Shown here: positions 1 through 9,210 of the stretch, in pieces | How positions within the stretch are numbered: the first letter of the stretch is position 1 | Layout: every line of letters starts with the position of its first letter | From: Streptomyces sp. IMTB 2501 | GTDB taxonomy: Bacteria; Actinomycetota; Actinomycetes; Streptomycetales; Streptomycetaceae | DNA: 64,000 nt | Reading direction: 5' to 3' | Assembly: GCF_001953885.1 (NCBI RefSeq) | Contig: NZ_MQUS01000010.1 | Location: 62,001-126,000 of the forward strand | Position numbers and translations under genes: made by a program | The notes under the pieces: generated by a model | The model's database searches: none | The model's input: only the letters and a program-made list of their open reading frames with translations | What the model was told of the DNA's origin: nothing

Positions 1-1
1 G

Positions 2-958
2 ACCGCTTACTGGCTCGCTTCATGGTCGGGGAACGGGCTGGAGCCGTTCGACTCCTTCTACGAGTTGATGTACGACCAGTACAAGTCGTTCCATGCCTTG
101 CGGAAACCGGAAGGGGAGACCAAGGACAGTTGGGACGCCAAGGTGGAAGAGGCTCGGCTCGCCACCCTCAGAGGTGAAATCGAGGGGCCGTTGGAGGTGT
201 TGGCCGAGGCGGAAGAATTCGGCAACGAGCGCGCTCTGCTTCTGCGATTCCAGATGCTGGTCATGCTCGGCGGTGGTGAACACGAGGCAAAGATCAGTCA
301 TGTCGTGGACTGTGCACACCACCCAAGTATTCTGCAACACCCCATTTTCGTAGCAGAGTTGCTTCCCCTCGTCTTTGCGGAAGATCGCACTCGATATCTG
401 CCACACGGCTGGTCAACGCTGCAATCCTGCAAGGAGAATGGCACGGATTGGCTGCAGTCGCTCATCGCCGACCATGAGGCACGCCGCGCCACCCCAGAAT
501 TCCAAATCTCCTACGGGAACGCAGAATTCAACGCCGCCGTCCACCGCATCGTGGACCGGCTGACCGCCGACCCGGCCTTCCAGGTCCGGGACCTGTATGA
601 GGAGCAGCGACGGAACGCGACCTACGAACAGATGTGGGTGGACGGCCAGCTCACCATCCGCATGGAAATGCCAACCCTGACCACCTCCGCCGTCCTCATC
701 AGCGAGGAATCGGAAGACGCCGTGGCCGCCGACTCAGAAGTGCCCGACCCGTTCGGCGATTACGAGCGGGCACGCGAGCGGCAACGGCAGCTCGTTGACG
801 CGGCCTGGCCCGAACTGAAGGAGGCGATACGGCTGTGGCGCCCACTGCATGAGGACCACATAGCCCCCGTGGTGCTGTTCGCCGACCCCGTACTCGCCGA
901 GATGATCACCGAGGAGCGGGGGCGGGAAGTCCTTTCGATGTGCCGGACTGGAGAGTGA
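2..958 (+). CDS. Hypothetical protein, 5' end outside window
   Basis: The reading frame is open from the first bases of the window (TAYWLASWSGNGLEPFDSFY... precedes the first internal start codons at 65-70), so the gene begins upstream and only its C-terminal 318 residues are seen. The product is soluble, rich in Glu and Arg, with no signal peptide or membrane segment. It has an acidic stretch (SEESEDAVAADSE) before a charged helical C-terminus. I do not recognise a family. Codon use is less GC-biased at third positions than in most neighbours, which may mean recent acquisition. The next gene lies 93 bases downstream on the same strand and shows no functional link. Confidence 0.7.
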   Translation, partial: TAYWLASWSGNGLEPFDSFYELMYDQYKSFHALRKPEGETKDSWDAKVEEARLATLRGEIEGPLEVLAEAEEFGNERALLLRFQMLVMLGGGEHEAKISHVVDCAHHPSILQHPIFVAELLPLVFAEDRTRYLPHGWSTLQSCKENGTDWLQSLIADHEARRATPEFQISYGNAEFNAAVHRIVDRLTADPAFQVRDLYEEQRRNATYEQMWVDGQLTIRMEMPTLTTSAVLISEESEDAVAADSEVPDPFGDYERARERQRQLVDAAWPELKEAIRLWRPLHEDHIAPVVLFADPVLAEMITEERGREVLSMCRTGE

Positions 959-1051
959 TGCCAGTCGTGTCGCCTGCGCGGCATCCCTGAAGCGTTGGCC
1001 GAACCGGCGCGGGGCGGCTGAGCCGGTGGACGACTGTGCGAACATCGGGCA

Positions 1052-1444
1052 GTGACGGATACCCAAGTGGAGATCAAGGACATCATCGTCGACTGCCGGG
1101 ACCCTGAGCGGCTGGCTGCGTTCTGGTCCGAGGTGCTCGGCCGTCCGATCGCGGCCAGGACCGGCCCGTTCGTCTGGCTGGCCAGAGCCGGCGGCCCGGG
1201 TCTCGGGTTCCAGCAGGTCGAGGGACCGAAGAGCGGCAAGAACCGCGTCCACTTCGACGTATCCGCGCCCGACCCCGCCGCCGCGCAACGGCGGATCGAG
1301 GCCCTGGGTGGCCGCCGACTCCAGGAGTTCGCCGCCAGCGGCTTCCTGGTCATGGCCGACCCGGAGGGCAACGAGTTCTGTGTCATCCCTCAGGGACCGT
1401 TCGACGTCGACGACCAAGGCCACGCGGACTACCTGAGCGCCTGA
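1052..1444 (+). CDS. VOC family (glyoxalase-like) protein
   Basis: This 130-residue protein has the single-module pattern of actinobacterial glyoxalase-like VOC proteins. It opens with a beta strand (IKDIIVDCRDPERLAAFWSE), has a central Gly-rich turn, and closes with FLVMADPEGNEFCVIP, where the Glu of NEFCV is the usual metal-ligand position. The family includes dioxygenases, isomerases and antibiotic-resistance proteins; no substrate can be assigned from sequence. The GTG at 1052 is chosen because the VOC fold starts within ten residues of it. It is convergent with the methyltransferase gene that follows, with about 170 bases between the two stops. Confidence 0.8.
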   Translation: MTDTQVEIKDIIVDCRDPERLAAFWSEVLGRPIAARTGPFVWLARAGGPGLGFQQVEGPKSGKNRVHFDVSAPDPAAAQRRIEALGGRRLQEFAASGFLVMADPEGNEFCVIPQGPFDVDDQGHADYLSA

Positions 1445-1618
1445 GCTCTCGCCCCGGGGCAATTTCCATGAGGTAAGCCCTGGTTGTCGAGTGAGTTCGG
1501 CTGGACTGCAGCGGGCTTTTGACGCACGGCTCATGGACGGGCCGGTCGGGAACTCAGGGAGCACATCGGTGACCGGTTCGCCCGGGCGATGTACGTGGAT
1601 CCGGGCGCTGTGTGTGGA

Positions 1619-2362
1619 TCAGGGGGCGGACACCAGGAGCCGGTATCCGACGTCGATGGTGTCGAGCGTGAGCAGTTCGGCATGACGTGTGTGCCAGCGG
1701 CCGGTCGCCAGGTCGTCGGCGAGCCGGGTCAGGCCTGGCGCGAGAGTGTCTTCGCCGTTCTGGGCGAGCATGGAGATCCCCGCGCGCACCTGGGGGTCGA
1801 GGTACGCGCGAGGGCGGCGCCAGTATGCGGCACCGAATCCGTCCAGGCAGTCATGGGGGACCGGGACGGGTTCCTGACGCGCTCCGCCGAGCAGGTCGGC
1901 CAGCTGGTCGGTCGGGATGGCACGGGTGTCGTCGAACGCGGCTGCCTCGGGGAGGTAGTCCCGGACGAGCCAGAAACGCTCCCGGAAGATCTCCTGGTCC
2001 CACGTCAGGATGACGATGCGGCGGCGGGCGACCCTGCGCAGTTCGCCGATTCCGGCTGCGAGGTCGGACCAGTGGTGGACGGTCAGCAGGGCCATCACGG
2101 CGTCGGCGGCGTCGTCGACCAGCGGGAGGTGTTCTGCGACCGCCTGCACGGCGGGCGCGGAACCCGGCGGCCGCTGGGCGATCATGACCTCGCTCGGTTC
2201 GACCGAGAGGGTCGTCTGGGGCGGTTCGTACGAGCCGGTGCCCGCTCCGACGTTGATCACATCGGTGGCGGTCCCGAGGGCAGCACGGATCTGGGCCGCG
2301 ATCCGCGGGTCGGGCTGCCGTGTGCGGGCATACGTTGTGCCGAGTGAGTCATAGGTGGCCAT
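1619..2362 (-). CDS. Class I SAM-dependent methyltransferase
   Basis: A 247-residue Rossmann-fold methyltransferase. Motif I is VINVGAGTGSYEP, followed by an acidic strand-2 end (LSVEPSEVM), then DAADAVMALLTVHHWSD and the post-motif region. These match the UbiE/BioC-like methyltransferases of Streptomyces. The start at 2362 (MATYDSLGTTYARTRQ) is preferred over an in-frame codon 21 residues upstream because family members begin right at the YDSLGxxYxxxRxPDPR segment. The substrate is unknown. It lies 85 bases from the stop of the CdaR-type regulator on the same strand, so it could be co-transcribed with it. Confidence 0.82.
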   Translation of the reverse strand: MATYDSLGTTYARTRQPDPRIAAQIRAALGTATDVINVGAGTGSYEPPQTTLSVEPSEVMIAQRPPGSAPAVQAVAEHLPLVDDAADAVMALLTVHHWSDLAAGIGELRRVARRRIVILTWDQEIFRERFWLVRDYLPEAAAFDDTRAIPTDQLADLLGGARQEPVPVPHDCLDGFGAAYWRRPRAYLDPQVRAGISMLAQNGEDTLAPGLTRLADDLATGRWHTRHAELLTLDTIDVGYRLLVSAP

Positions 2363-2447
2363 GTCAGTCAGTATGCGAAGCGGGTGTGGTCCCCGGCCCG
2401 TTTGTGCGCTGACAACGTGTGGCACAGTGAGCGCCAGGGTGCCGAAG

Positions 2448-3575
2448 TCAGAGAAGGTCCGCCAGACAGGCCAGGTAGAGCGCCATCGCCGTCCCCGGCT
2501 CCCGAACCCCGCGTCCGCTCAGTTCCTCGATCTTCGCCAGCCGGTGCAGGAGCGTGTTGCGGTGCACGCGGAGCCGCTCCGCCGTCCGTACGAGATGGAA
2601 GCCGCATTCGGCCCACGCGACGAGGGTCTCCCGCAGCACCGGCCAGTCCACGCGTTCGCGTATCCCGCTGAGCAGGACGGCCGCGTACCGGGCGCGCTCC
2701 GGACGCAGCGCGGCCGCCACCAGCTGCGGCACCCGCAGCTCGGTCACGGCGAAGACGCGCCGACCGGGTTCCAGCCGGGGTCCGGTGCGCAGCGCCATCG
2801 CCGCGTCCCGGTAGGAGTCGTGCATCCCGGCGACTCCCCGCCCCGGTTCGCCGATCCCGGCCCGTGCATCGAGACCGTGCCGCTCACGGATCCGTTCGAC
2901 CAGGGCCGCGCACCGGTCGGCGAGTCCGTCCGTCGCGGCACGCAGCACCGCATAGCGCCCGGCGGCGAGTTCCCCGGCCACGTCCTGGCCGCCGGCGAAC
3001 ACCTCCCGCACCGTCCGCATCAGCGACATCCGCGAGACCCCGCCCGCCCGCACCTGCAGCACCACGGCGGTCCGTGGCAACCGCGGGTCCAGTCCCAGTT
3101 CTGCCAGCCGCCCCTCGACCGTCTCGGCGTCGACGACCTCGGGATCGTACAGCGCGATGTCCCGTACGCAGTCGTCGACCGCCCGCTCGTGCAGCAGCCG
3201 GGAACGCAGTAGGACCGCCTCCTCCAGCAGGATCTCGGTCTGCCGCTGTACCACCAGCCCGAAGCGTCGCACCTCGTCGGGGTCGCCGGTCAGGCACACC
3301 GTGCCGACCGCCTCCGTGCCGACCGTGATGGGCAGGCTGATGCCCGACAGCACCCCGCGCAGCCGCCGCGCCTGGTCCGCTGTGTGCGTGGCGGGCCGCC
3401 GGGTGCGCAGCACCTCGTACGACGCCTCGTGGACCGTGCCCAGCCGCTCGGTGTCACCGCAGCCGATGACCACCGCGTCCCGGTCCGTGATCAGCACGTT
3501 GAAACCAGTGATGCGCCCGATGTCGCAGGCGATCTCCTGGGCGAGTTCGGGGGTGAGGACGTCGCCGGCTGCCAT
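2448..3575 (-). CDS. CdaR/PucR-type transcriptional regulator
   Basis: The 375-residue protein has the CdaR layout. An N-terminal sugar-diacid recognition domain (residues 1-135, LTPELAQEIACDIGRITGFNV) is followed by a degenerate GGDEF-like middle region and a C-terminal PucR helix-turn-helix (about 300-375, TAERLRVHRNTLLHRLAKIEEL). E. coli CdaR activates galactarate/glucarate/glycerate uptake in response to the ligand. Here the gene diverges from an MFS permease and FAD oxidoreductase operon across 156 bases, so it is the likely activator of that operon. A short inverted repeat (TGTAC-N5-GTACA, 3575-3589) overlaps its own start codon and could serve autoregulation. Confidence 0.85.
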   Translation of the reverse strand: MAAGDVLTPELAQEIACDIGRITGFNVLITDRDAVVIGCGDTERLGTVHEASYEVLRTRRPATHTADQARRLRGVLSGISLPITVGTEAVGTVCLTGDPDEVRRFGLVVQRQTEILLEEAVLLRSRLLHERAVDDCVRDIALYDPEVVDAETVEGRLAELGLDPRLPRTAVVLQVRAGGVSRMSLMRTVREVFAGGQDVAGELAAGRYAVLRAATDGLADRCAALVERIRERHGLDARAGIGEPGRGVAGMHDSYRDAAMALRTGPRLEPGRRVFAVTELRVPQLVAAALRPERARYAAVLLSGIRERVDWPVLRETLVAWAECGFHLVRTAERLRVHRNTLLHRLAKIEELSGRGVREPGTAMALYLACLADLL

Positions 3576-3731
3576 GTACGGAAAGTACAGCGCAATCCCC
3601 TGAATCCGGCAGCCTGTTCGTGCACTTCGTACGATGACGCCGACGCACGGGATCCTTACCTTCTACGGGCAACGGGCGGTCCCCCACCCTCCCCACTCCT
3701 CCGTCCCCCTCCTCTTCGTCAGGAGACGGTC

Positions 3732-5081
3732 ATGCCCGCTTCACTGGAGAAGTCCCGGCCCACCAGAACCCATTGGCTCATCACCCTGTACGCCGGCGGC
3801 GGCGAGTTCTGCGACGGCTACATCCTCAGCATCATCGGTGTCGCCCTGCCGCTCATCACGCACGACTTCAACCTCGGCTCCACCATGTCGGGACTCATCG
3901 GATCGGCCTCGCTGATCGGTATGTTCGTCGGCGGACTCGTCTTCGGTCACGTCACCGACCGTATCGGCCGGCAGAAGGTGTACCTCGCCGACATCACCGC
4001 CTTCATCCTGCTCTCGGCGGCCCAGTACTTCGCGCCCGACCCCTGGACGCTCACGCTCCTGCGGTTCGCGATGGGTATCGCGATCGGCGCCGACTTCGCC
4101 ATCGCCGGCACCATCGCCTCCGAGTTCGCGCCCCGCAGGTCCCGGGGGCCGCTTCTGGTCGTCATGGTCACCATGTGGTCGGTCGGCGCGGCCACCGCGT
4201 ACGTCGTGGGCTGGCTGATGATGCGCTCCGGGCACGACGACTGGCGCTGGATGATGGCCAGCAGCGCGGTCCCGGCCGTACTGATCCTGCTGCTGCGGTT
4301 CGGCACGCCCGAGTCGCCGCGCTGGCTGATGAACCAGGGACGAACCGAGGACGCCCGGCAGGTCGTCCGCCAGATGCTCGGCCCCGACGCGGACCTCGGC
4401 GACTTGGAGGCCGAGACCACCACCCGCAGCCGCTACACCGACATCTTCCAGGGCGTCTACCTGCGCCGCACGGTCTTCGTCGGAGTCTTCTGGGCCTGCC
4501 AACTGCTGCCGATCTACGCCATCACCACGTACGAGCCGACGATCCTGTCCTCTCTCGGCCTCGCCCACGGCAACAGCGCCTACCTCGGGTCGGTGGCGCT
4601 CCAGATCTTCTACATCCTCGGCTCCCTCTCCGGGATCCTGTTCGTCAACAGGGGCCGCAGGCCACTGCTGTTGTGGAGCTTCGCGCTGTCCGCGCTGCCG
4701 CTGCTGGTGCTGTCACTGATCGCCGAACCGACCCCGACGGCGGTGATCGTGCTCTTCGCGGTGTTCGGCGTGGCGTCCTTCTCCAGCCAGTGCCTGCAGG
4801 CCATCTACCCCTCCGAGCTGTTCCCGACCGGTGTACGGGCCACGGCCAACGGCTTCGCGACCGGCACCAGCCGTATCGGGGCCGCCATCGGCACCTGGGG
4901 AGCCCCCGTGGTCCTTGGCCACAGCACCCGCCTTGCCATGCTCCTCGGCGCGCTGATCTGCGGAATCGGCTGGCTGGTGTCCTACCGGCTCGCCCCCGAG
5001 ACCAGCGGCAGGAGCCTCGCGGAGTCGAGCGGCGACGGATCCTTCGTGTCCAACCCCCCTACGGTGAAGGAACTTTCGTGA
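3732..5081 (+). CDS. MFS transporter (sugar-porter-like)
   Basis: This 449-residue permease has twelve predicted hydrophobic segments and classical MFS signatures: the loop 2-3 motif GHVTDRIGRQKVY, the sugar-porter PESPRWLMNQGRTEDA after TM6, and the loop 8-9 NRGRRPLLLW. ATG 3732 is preceded by AGGAGA at 3721 with good spacing; the longer open frame upstream is not needed. The stop overlaps the next start (GTGA), so it is translationally coupled to the FAD oxidoreductase. Together with the divergent CdaR-type regulator this suggests import of a small acid or amino acid that is then oxidised. The actual substrate is not evident. Confidence 0.88.
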   Translation: MPASLEKSRPTRTHWLITLYAGGGEFCDGYILSIIGVALPLITHDFNLGSTMSGLIGSASLIGMFVGGLVFGHVTDRIGRQKVYLADITAFILLSAAQYFAPDPWTLTLLRFAMGIAIGADFAIAGTIASEFAPRRSRGPLLVVMVTMWSVGAATAYVVGWLMMRSGHDDWRWMMASSAVPAVLILLLRFGTPESPRWLMNQGRTEDARQVVRQMLGPDADLGDLEAETTTRSRYTDIFQGVYLRRTVFVGVFWACQLLPIYAITTYEPTILSSLGLAHGNSAYLGSVALQIFYILGSLSGILFVNRGRRPLLLWSFALSALPLLVLSLIAEPTPTAVIVLFAVFGVASFSSQCLQAIYPSELFPTGVRATANGFATGTSRIGAAIGTWGAPVVLGHSTRLAMLLGALICGIGWLVSYRLAPETSGRSLAESSGDGSFVSNPPTVKELS

Positions 5082-6334
5082 CCCGATCACCCTCCTCGGT
5101 CCTCGTCGTCGGCGGCGGCGTGGTCGGCCTGGCCTGCGCGCACTACCTGGGCGAAGCCGGTCTGAAGGTCACCGTCCTGGAGCGGGACCGGATCGGCAGC
5201 GGCGCGTCACGCGGCAACGCCGGCGAGGTCTGCCCCGACCTCGTCGAACCGCTCGGTGCCCCAGGAGTGGCGGCCAAGGCCCTGACCGGCCTGTTCCGCC
5301 CGGCGAGCCCACTGTGGATCAACCCGGTGCCGAGCTTGCCGCTGCTGCGCTTCCTGGCCCGCCTGGGCCTGAACAGCACGGCCCGCCGGTACGGCGCCGG
5401 GGCCACGTCGCTCGCCGCCCTGGCCGAGGACACCTTCGCGCTGTTCGAGGAGCTGGAGGCGCTCGGCGTCGACGGCAAGGCCGAGAAGGACGGCTTTCTG
5501 TTCGCCTATCCGTCCGACCAGGACGCGGCGCACGGGCTTGCAGGCTTCCGGAGGCTTGGCGCGCCCGTCGAGGCCGAGGGGCTGCTGCGGGGTGCGGCCT
5601 TGGCCGAGCTGGAGCCCGCCCTGGGGCCCGCGGCTCGCGCCGGGTTCCTGGTGGAACGCCAGTGGTCCCTGGACCCCGGGCAGTTCGTGGACGCGCTCGC
5701 CGACCGGCTGCGCCGGGACGGCGCGGAGCTCGTGGAGGGCGGGCGGGTGACGACGGTGCGGGAGAGCCCCGGGCGCGTCGAGGTGCGCACGACCGCGGGA
5801 ACGTACAGCGCGGACGCGGTGGTGATCGCGGCAGGGGTGTGGTCCCGAGAGGTGTGCCGATCCCTGGGGGTACGGATCGACCTGGCGCCGGGCAAGGGCT
5901 ACAGCTTCTCGGTCCCGGCCGAGCCGCTGCCGCGCCGGCTGGTGCACCTGGGGACGGCGAAGGCTGTCCTGACACCGTTGGGCAAGGCCGTCAGGGTCGC
6001 CGGGACGATGGAGTTCGACCGGGACCCGGACCACTTCCGGCAGAGGCGCGTGGACGCCCTGGTGGCGGCAGCCCGCCCGTATCTCCCAGGCGCTGGCTGG
6101 GACCGTCGTGAGCAGGAGTGGATGGGCCCGCGCCCGATGACGCCGGACGGCCTTCCCCTCATCGGGCCCGTTCCCGGCCACCCGGCGGTCCTCCTGGCCA
6201 CGGGCCACAACATGCTGGGCCTGATGCTGGCCCCGGCCACGGGACGCCTGGTGGCCGGGCTGTTGACGGGCCGGGCGGACCCGGAACTGGCCGCCCGGTT
6301 CGCCGCGGGCAGAGCGACTGGGAGGGCTCGGTGA
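5078..6334 (+). CDS. FAD-dependent oxidoreductase, DadA-like
   Basis: A 418-residue DAO-family flavoprotein. An N-terminal dinucleotide-binding motif (VLVVGGGVVGLACAHYLGEAG) is followed by VLERDRIGSGASRGNAGEVCP, and the C-terminal FAD motif is MGPRPMTPDGLPLIGPVP...LLATGHNMLGLMLAPATG. This is the architecture of D-amino-acid dehydrogenases and glycine/sarcosine-type oxidases. The start GTG at 5078 overlaps the MFS stop by four bases. The substrate is probably whatever the coupled permease imports. Which electron acceptor it uses cannot be told from sequence. Confidence 0.87.
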   Translation: MTRSPSSVLVVGGGVVGLACAHYLGEAGLKVTVLERDRIGSGASRGNAGEVCPDLVEPLGAPGVAAKALTGLFRPASPLWINPVPSLPLLRFLARLGLNSTARRYGAGATSLAALAEDTFALFEELEALGVDGKAEKDGFLFAYPSDQDAAHGLAGFRRLGAPVEAEGLLRGAALAELEPALGPAARAGFLVERQWSLDPGQFVDALADRLRRDGAELVEGGRVTTVRESPGRVEVRTTAGTYSADAVVIAAGVWSREVCRSLGVRIDLAPGKGYSFSVPAEPLPRRLVHLGTAKAVLTPLGKAVRVAGTMEFDRDPDHFRQRRVDALVAAARPYLPGAGWDRREQEWMGPRPMTPDGLPLIGPVPGHPAVLLATGHNMLGLMLAPATGRLVAGLLTGRADPELAARFAAGRATGRAR

Positions 6335-6732
6335 ACCCCGTGCGGGACGGCGGTGTTCTCCGGGGCCGGAGAGCCGATGGTTCGTGGCCGAGACGACTGG
6401 CGGCGGCGGCCGTTGCGGTGACGGAGGCCGGGCGACTGGCTCCCGGTACCGGGATCAGCGCGGAGGAGCGGCTCAGCAGCCACGCCAGGGCGATCTGCTG
6501 CGGGTTGGGCCTTGCAGCGCCGACGCTCGGTCAGCGTCACCGCTACCGCTGGCCTTCCAGGAGCCGGTGCTCGGCAGGCAGTTCCTTCAACGCCTCCGGA
6601 TTCCGTCCGGAAGTCCCTGGACGGGGGCGCCCAGGCGAGGGAAGAACGCGTAACGTCGAAGTGACGGAGCGCTGCCGTGACGGGATCCCGGGGGACGGCT
6701 CCGGGCGACGGCAGTGGCGGAAGGTCGTAGCA
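6335..6732. other. Gap without supported gene
   Basis: About 400 bases between the oxidoreductase and the frameshifted methyltransferase. Short open frames exist on both strands, but none has a recognisable protein motif or a convincing ribosome binding site. I see no repeat, hairpin or clear promoter here. Confidence 0.5.
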
Positions 6733-7393
6733 ATGTCCGGAACGACCCCACGTGGCGAAGCGGATGCGGTGAACCCCTGGCAGCGGTTCGACGATCTGTA
6801 CGCCGACCGGCCGCCGTGGGAGATCGGGCACCCCCAGCCGGCGTTTCTCGACCTCGCGCGGTCGGGTGTCATCCGGGGGCGGGTGCTGGACGTCGGCTGC
6901 GGAACCGGGGAGCACGTGCTCATGTGCGCGGAGCTCGGCCTCGACGCCACCGGGGTGGATCTGGCGGCCACGGCCTTGCGGGCAGCGGAGGACAAGGCCC
7001 GTCGGCGCGGTGCCCACGTTCGGTTCCTGCACCTCGACACCCGGAGGCTGGCCGATCTGGGGGGAGCGGTTCGACACCGTGCTGGACTGCGGCATGTTCC
7101 ACATGCTCGATCCGGGCGACCGCGCGGCCTTCACCAGCGGTCTGCAGGCCGTCCTGCGTCCCGGCGGCCGCTACTTCCTGCTGTGCTTCAGCGACCGGGA
7201 GCCCAGGATCCCGGGCGCCGTGGGACCACATCGGCTGACGCGCGACGACCTTACGAACGCCTTCGCCGACACGCTGCGCATCGACTTCGTCGTGCCCGTC
7301 ACTCTTGAGATCAACCTGGACCGGCCGGGCATCCAGGGCTGGTTGGCGGCCATGACCATGGTCCCCACCGGTCATACAGAAAGATCACAGTAG
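6733..7393 (+). pseudogene. SAM-dependent methyltransferase, frameshifted in a G run
   Basis: The first part (MSGTTPRGEADAVNPWQRFD...RVLDVGCGTGEHVLMCAELG) carries motif I of a class I methyltransferase in one frame up to about 7058. The conserved continuation (GERFDTVLDCGMFHMLDPGD, then VLRPGGRYFLLCFSDREP) is in the next frame and runs to the stop at 7391-7393. The break falls in six consecutive G residues at 7059-7064; removing one G restores a single product of about 219 residues. It resembles the small TehB/thiopurine-like methyltransferases of Streptomyces. Either the gene carries a one-base insertion or the G run is a sequencing error. Confidence 0.8.
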
Positions 7394-7429
7394 AGTCGCC
7401 CGTACGGGGCGGGCTTCTTCGGGAAGCCG

Positions 7430-7600
7430 ATGCGTTGTGCCCTGCCCTTGGCCGCTGTTGCCGCCGTTGCCGCTTCGCTGTGCGCGGGCTGCGCCGCGTC
7501 CGGTGACGGGAATGGTGGCAGCAGTGGTGAGACGAAGCCGGAGGCCGGCTCGTCCTCCCCGGCCCGCGAGGCCGCCGTACGCCCCACTGCTGCAGCGTGG
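7430..7600 (+). pseudogene. Lipoprotein-like N-terminus, possible relic
   Basis: From ATG 7430 the frame encodes a signal-like segment (MRCALPLAAVAAVAASLCAG) ending in a Cys followed by a Ser/Gly-rich linker (ASGDGNGGSSGETKPEAGS), as at the start of actinobacterial lipoproteins. After about 57 residues it runs into the sequence of the HD-domain gene in another frame and stops at 7696 with no domain. The -3 position of the presumed lipobox is Cys rather than Leu. It may be the remnant of a lost lipoprotein gene or chance. Confidence 0.3.
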
Positions 7601-7604
7601 CCCC

Positions 7605-8261
7605 ATGACGTACGACCTTATTCCGACCGTGGACGCGCTCATGGCCCTGCTGGCCGACTGTGCGGATGTCTGGGACACCCCGGACCGGTCCGGTGACCCG
7701 GTGGACATCCTGGACCACGGCCTCCAGGTGGCGACCCTGCTCGCCGTGAGCCATCCGGACGACGAGGAGCTTCAGTTGGCCGGGCTCGTCCACGACATCG
7801 GCCACTATCTTGTGCCCGCCGACGAGCAGGGGCACGGCAGGCACGCCGCGTCGGCGGTCGAGGAGCTGCTGGGGTCGAGGGTTGCCCGGCTCGTCGCCGC
7901 GCACATCCCGGCCAAGCGCTATCTCGCGGCCGCCGATCCGGACCTCGTACTCTCTCCCGAGAGCGCACGCACGCTCGGCTGCCAGGGCGGCCCGATGACT
8001 CCGCGGGAGGCGGCGGCCTTCGAGGCGGACCCGGACTTCCAGGCGGCGATCGCCCTGCGCCGTGCCGACGACGCGGGGAAGGTGGTGGGCCTTGCGGTGG
8101 CTCCGCTGGAGTCGTGGCGACCGGCCGCGGAGCGAGTCGCCGCCGGCTGTCAGCCGTGCCAGTCGCCGCCGGGCGTCAACTGGGCGCCCGGACCGCGGCG
8201 GGCTCGGAGCCGGCGTCGAGGGCCAGTGCCGCGAAGGTGGCCAGCCAGTGGTCGGCCGTGA
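7605..8261 (+). CDS. HD-domain protein, PhnZ-like oxygenase family
   Basis: From ATG 7605 the product shows the metal-ligand pattern of mixed-valent di-iron HD oxygenases related to PhnZ and myo-inositol oxygenase: His38 (DHGLQ), His63-Asp64 (VHDIGHY), His80, His100 in AAHIPAKRYL, and Asp155/156 in RRADDAGKV. The AKRYL and RTLxxQGGPM segments are characteristic of phosphonate-degradation HDIG proteins, as known from that family. PhnZ needs a partner 2-oxoglutarate hydroxylase, and none is nearby. The last 30 or so residues are Arg/Pro-rich and overlap the 3' end of the convergent DUF2891 gene by 86 bases, so the original stop may have been lost. Confidence 0.72.
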   Translation: MTYDLIPTVDALMALLADCADVWDTPDRSGDPVDILDHGLQVATLLAVSHPDDEELQLAGLVHDIGHYLVPADEQGHGRHAASAVEELLGSRVARLVAAHIPAKRYLAAADPDLVLSPESARTLGCQGGPMTPREAAAFEADPDFQAAIALRRADDAGKVVGLAVAPLESWRPAAERVAAGCQPCQSPPGVNWAPGPRRARSRRRGPVPRRWPASGRP

Positions 8262-9210
8262 AGTCCTCGCGCTCCACGGCGGGCAGACCCGCCGCCAGGT
8301 GGACCGTGGCAGCCTCCGCGAGCCGCCCACGGACCGGCCCGTCCGGCAGCGCGGCGGCGATCGAGCGCAGCGCGGCGGCCCGGCTGAGGGTCAGGCCCAG
8401 CAGATGGCCGATCTGCGGGTCGGCGTCGTCGGAGACGACCGGTACTTCCAGCAGCGGACAGGCGGCGCCGGAGCGCAGTGCGGGCAGGAAGCGGTCGAGC
8501 CACGGTGCGAACCGCTCCCCGTCGAGCACTCGGCGCATCGCGTCGGCCTCGGTCAGCGCCGGGGACAGGAAGTCCTGGCCCGATGGTTCCCAGTGCGTGG
8601 GCGCGTCGTGGTCGTCGGCGAACCAGTCCAGCAGGCGTCGTCGTACCGCCTCGGTGGTCGCGGCGGGCAGCTCGCCCGTGTCGAGCAGCAGGCCCAGCGT
8701 GAAGGCGCTGTTGGGATGGTTGCCGTGGCGCACCGGATACGTGGCCCTCGGCAGCCAGCCGGCCAGCAGGGTGTCGACGGCGGCGACGCCCGGCGCCAGG
8801 GCCTTGGCCCAACGCCCGCCCGCCGCGCCCCCGTACGCCCGGCATTCGGTGGCGAGCGCCACCAGCCAGGCCCAGCCGTACGGCCGCTCGAAGGAGGGAC
8901 GGTCGAGGAGGTAGGCGGCTTCGACAGCGATGTTCTCCGGCGTGAGGTGCCGGTCCAGGACGGCGATGACGGGCGCCGTCTCAGGGAAGGCGGGCGTGGC
9001 ACCGTGGCGGCGCAGCAGCCGGACCAGCAGCCAGTGCATATGGACCGAGGAGTGCCAGTCGTACGCGCCGTGGAAGGCCGGATGCAGGGCGCTCGGCCGT
9101 ACGTCCTCGCCGGATGAAGTCATCAGGTGGGCGGGGGAGTTGGGGTACTCCCGGGTGATGTTGACGAGGGCGAGCCGGGCGAAGCGGGCCGCGTACGCGG
9201 TGAGCGGCAT
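8176..9210 (-). CDS. DUF2891 domain protein
   Basis: This 344-residue protein matches the DUF2891 family along its length: YAARFARLALVNITREYPNS, HPAFHGAYDWHSSVHMHW, and ending DHWLATFAALALDA. The paired His residues in HGAYDWHSSVHMHW suggest a metal or sugar-binding pocket in an alpha-helical barrel, but no activity is established that I know of. Its start codon overlaps the stop of pyroglutamyl peptidase (TGATG), so the two are translationally coupled. It is the last gene of the leftward arm of the 5-oxoproline module, which hints at a role in peptide or pyroglutamate metabolism. Confidence 0.85.
   Translation of the reverse strand: MPLTAYAARFARLALVNITREYPNSPAHLMTSSGEDVRPSALHPAFHGAYDWHSSVHMHWLLVRLLRRHGATPAFPETAPVIAVLDRHLTPENIAVEAAYLLDRPSFERPYGWAWLVALATECRAYGGAAGGRWAKALAPGVAAVDTLLAGWLPRATYPVRHGNHPNSAFTLGLLLDTGELPAATTEAVRRRLLDWFADDHDAPTHWEPSGQDFLSPALTEADAMRRVLDGERFAPWLDRFLPALRSGAACPLLEVPVVSDDADPQIGHLLGLTLSRAAALRSIAAALPDGPVRGRLAEAATVHLAAGLPAVEREDFTADHWLATFAALALDAGSEPAAVRAPS

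Noticed and set aside
3773..5077. Plus-strand frame running through the MFS gene into the oxidoreductase gene
   Set aside because: Only the part from 5078 is real (the oxidoreductase). The preceding 1.3 kb is the out-of-frame shadow of the MFS permease.
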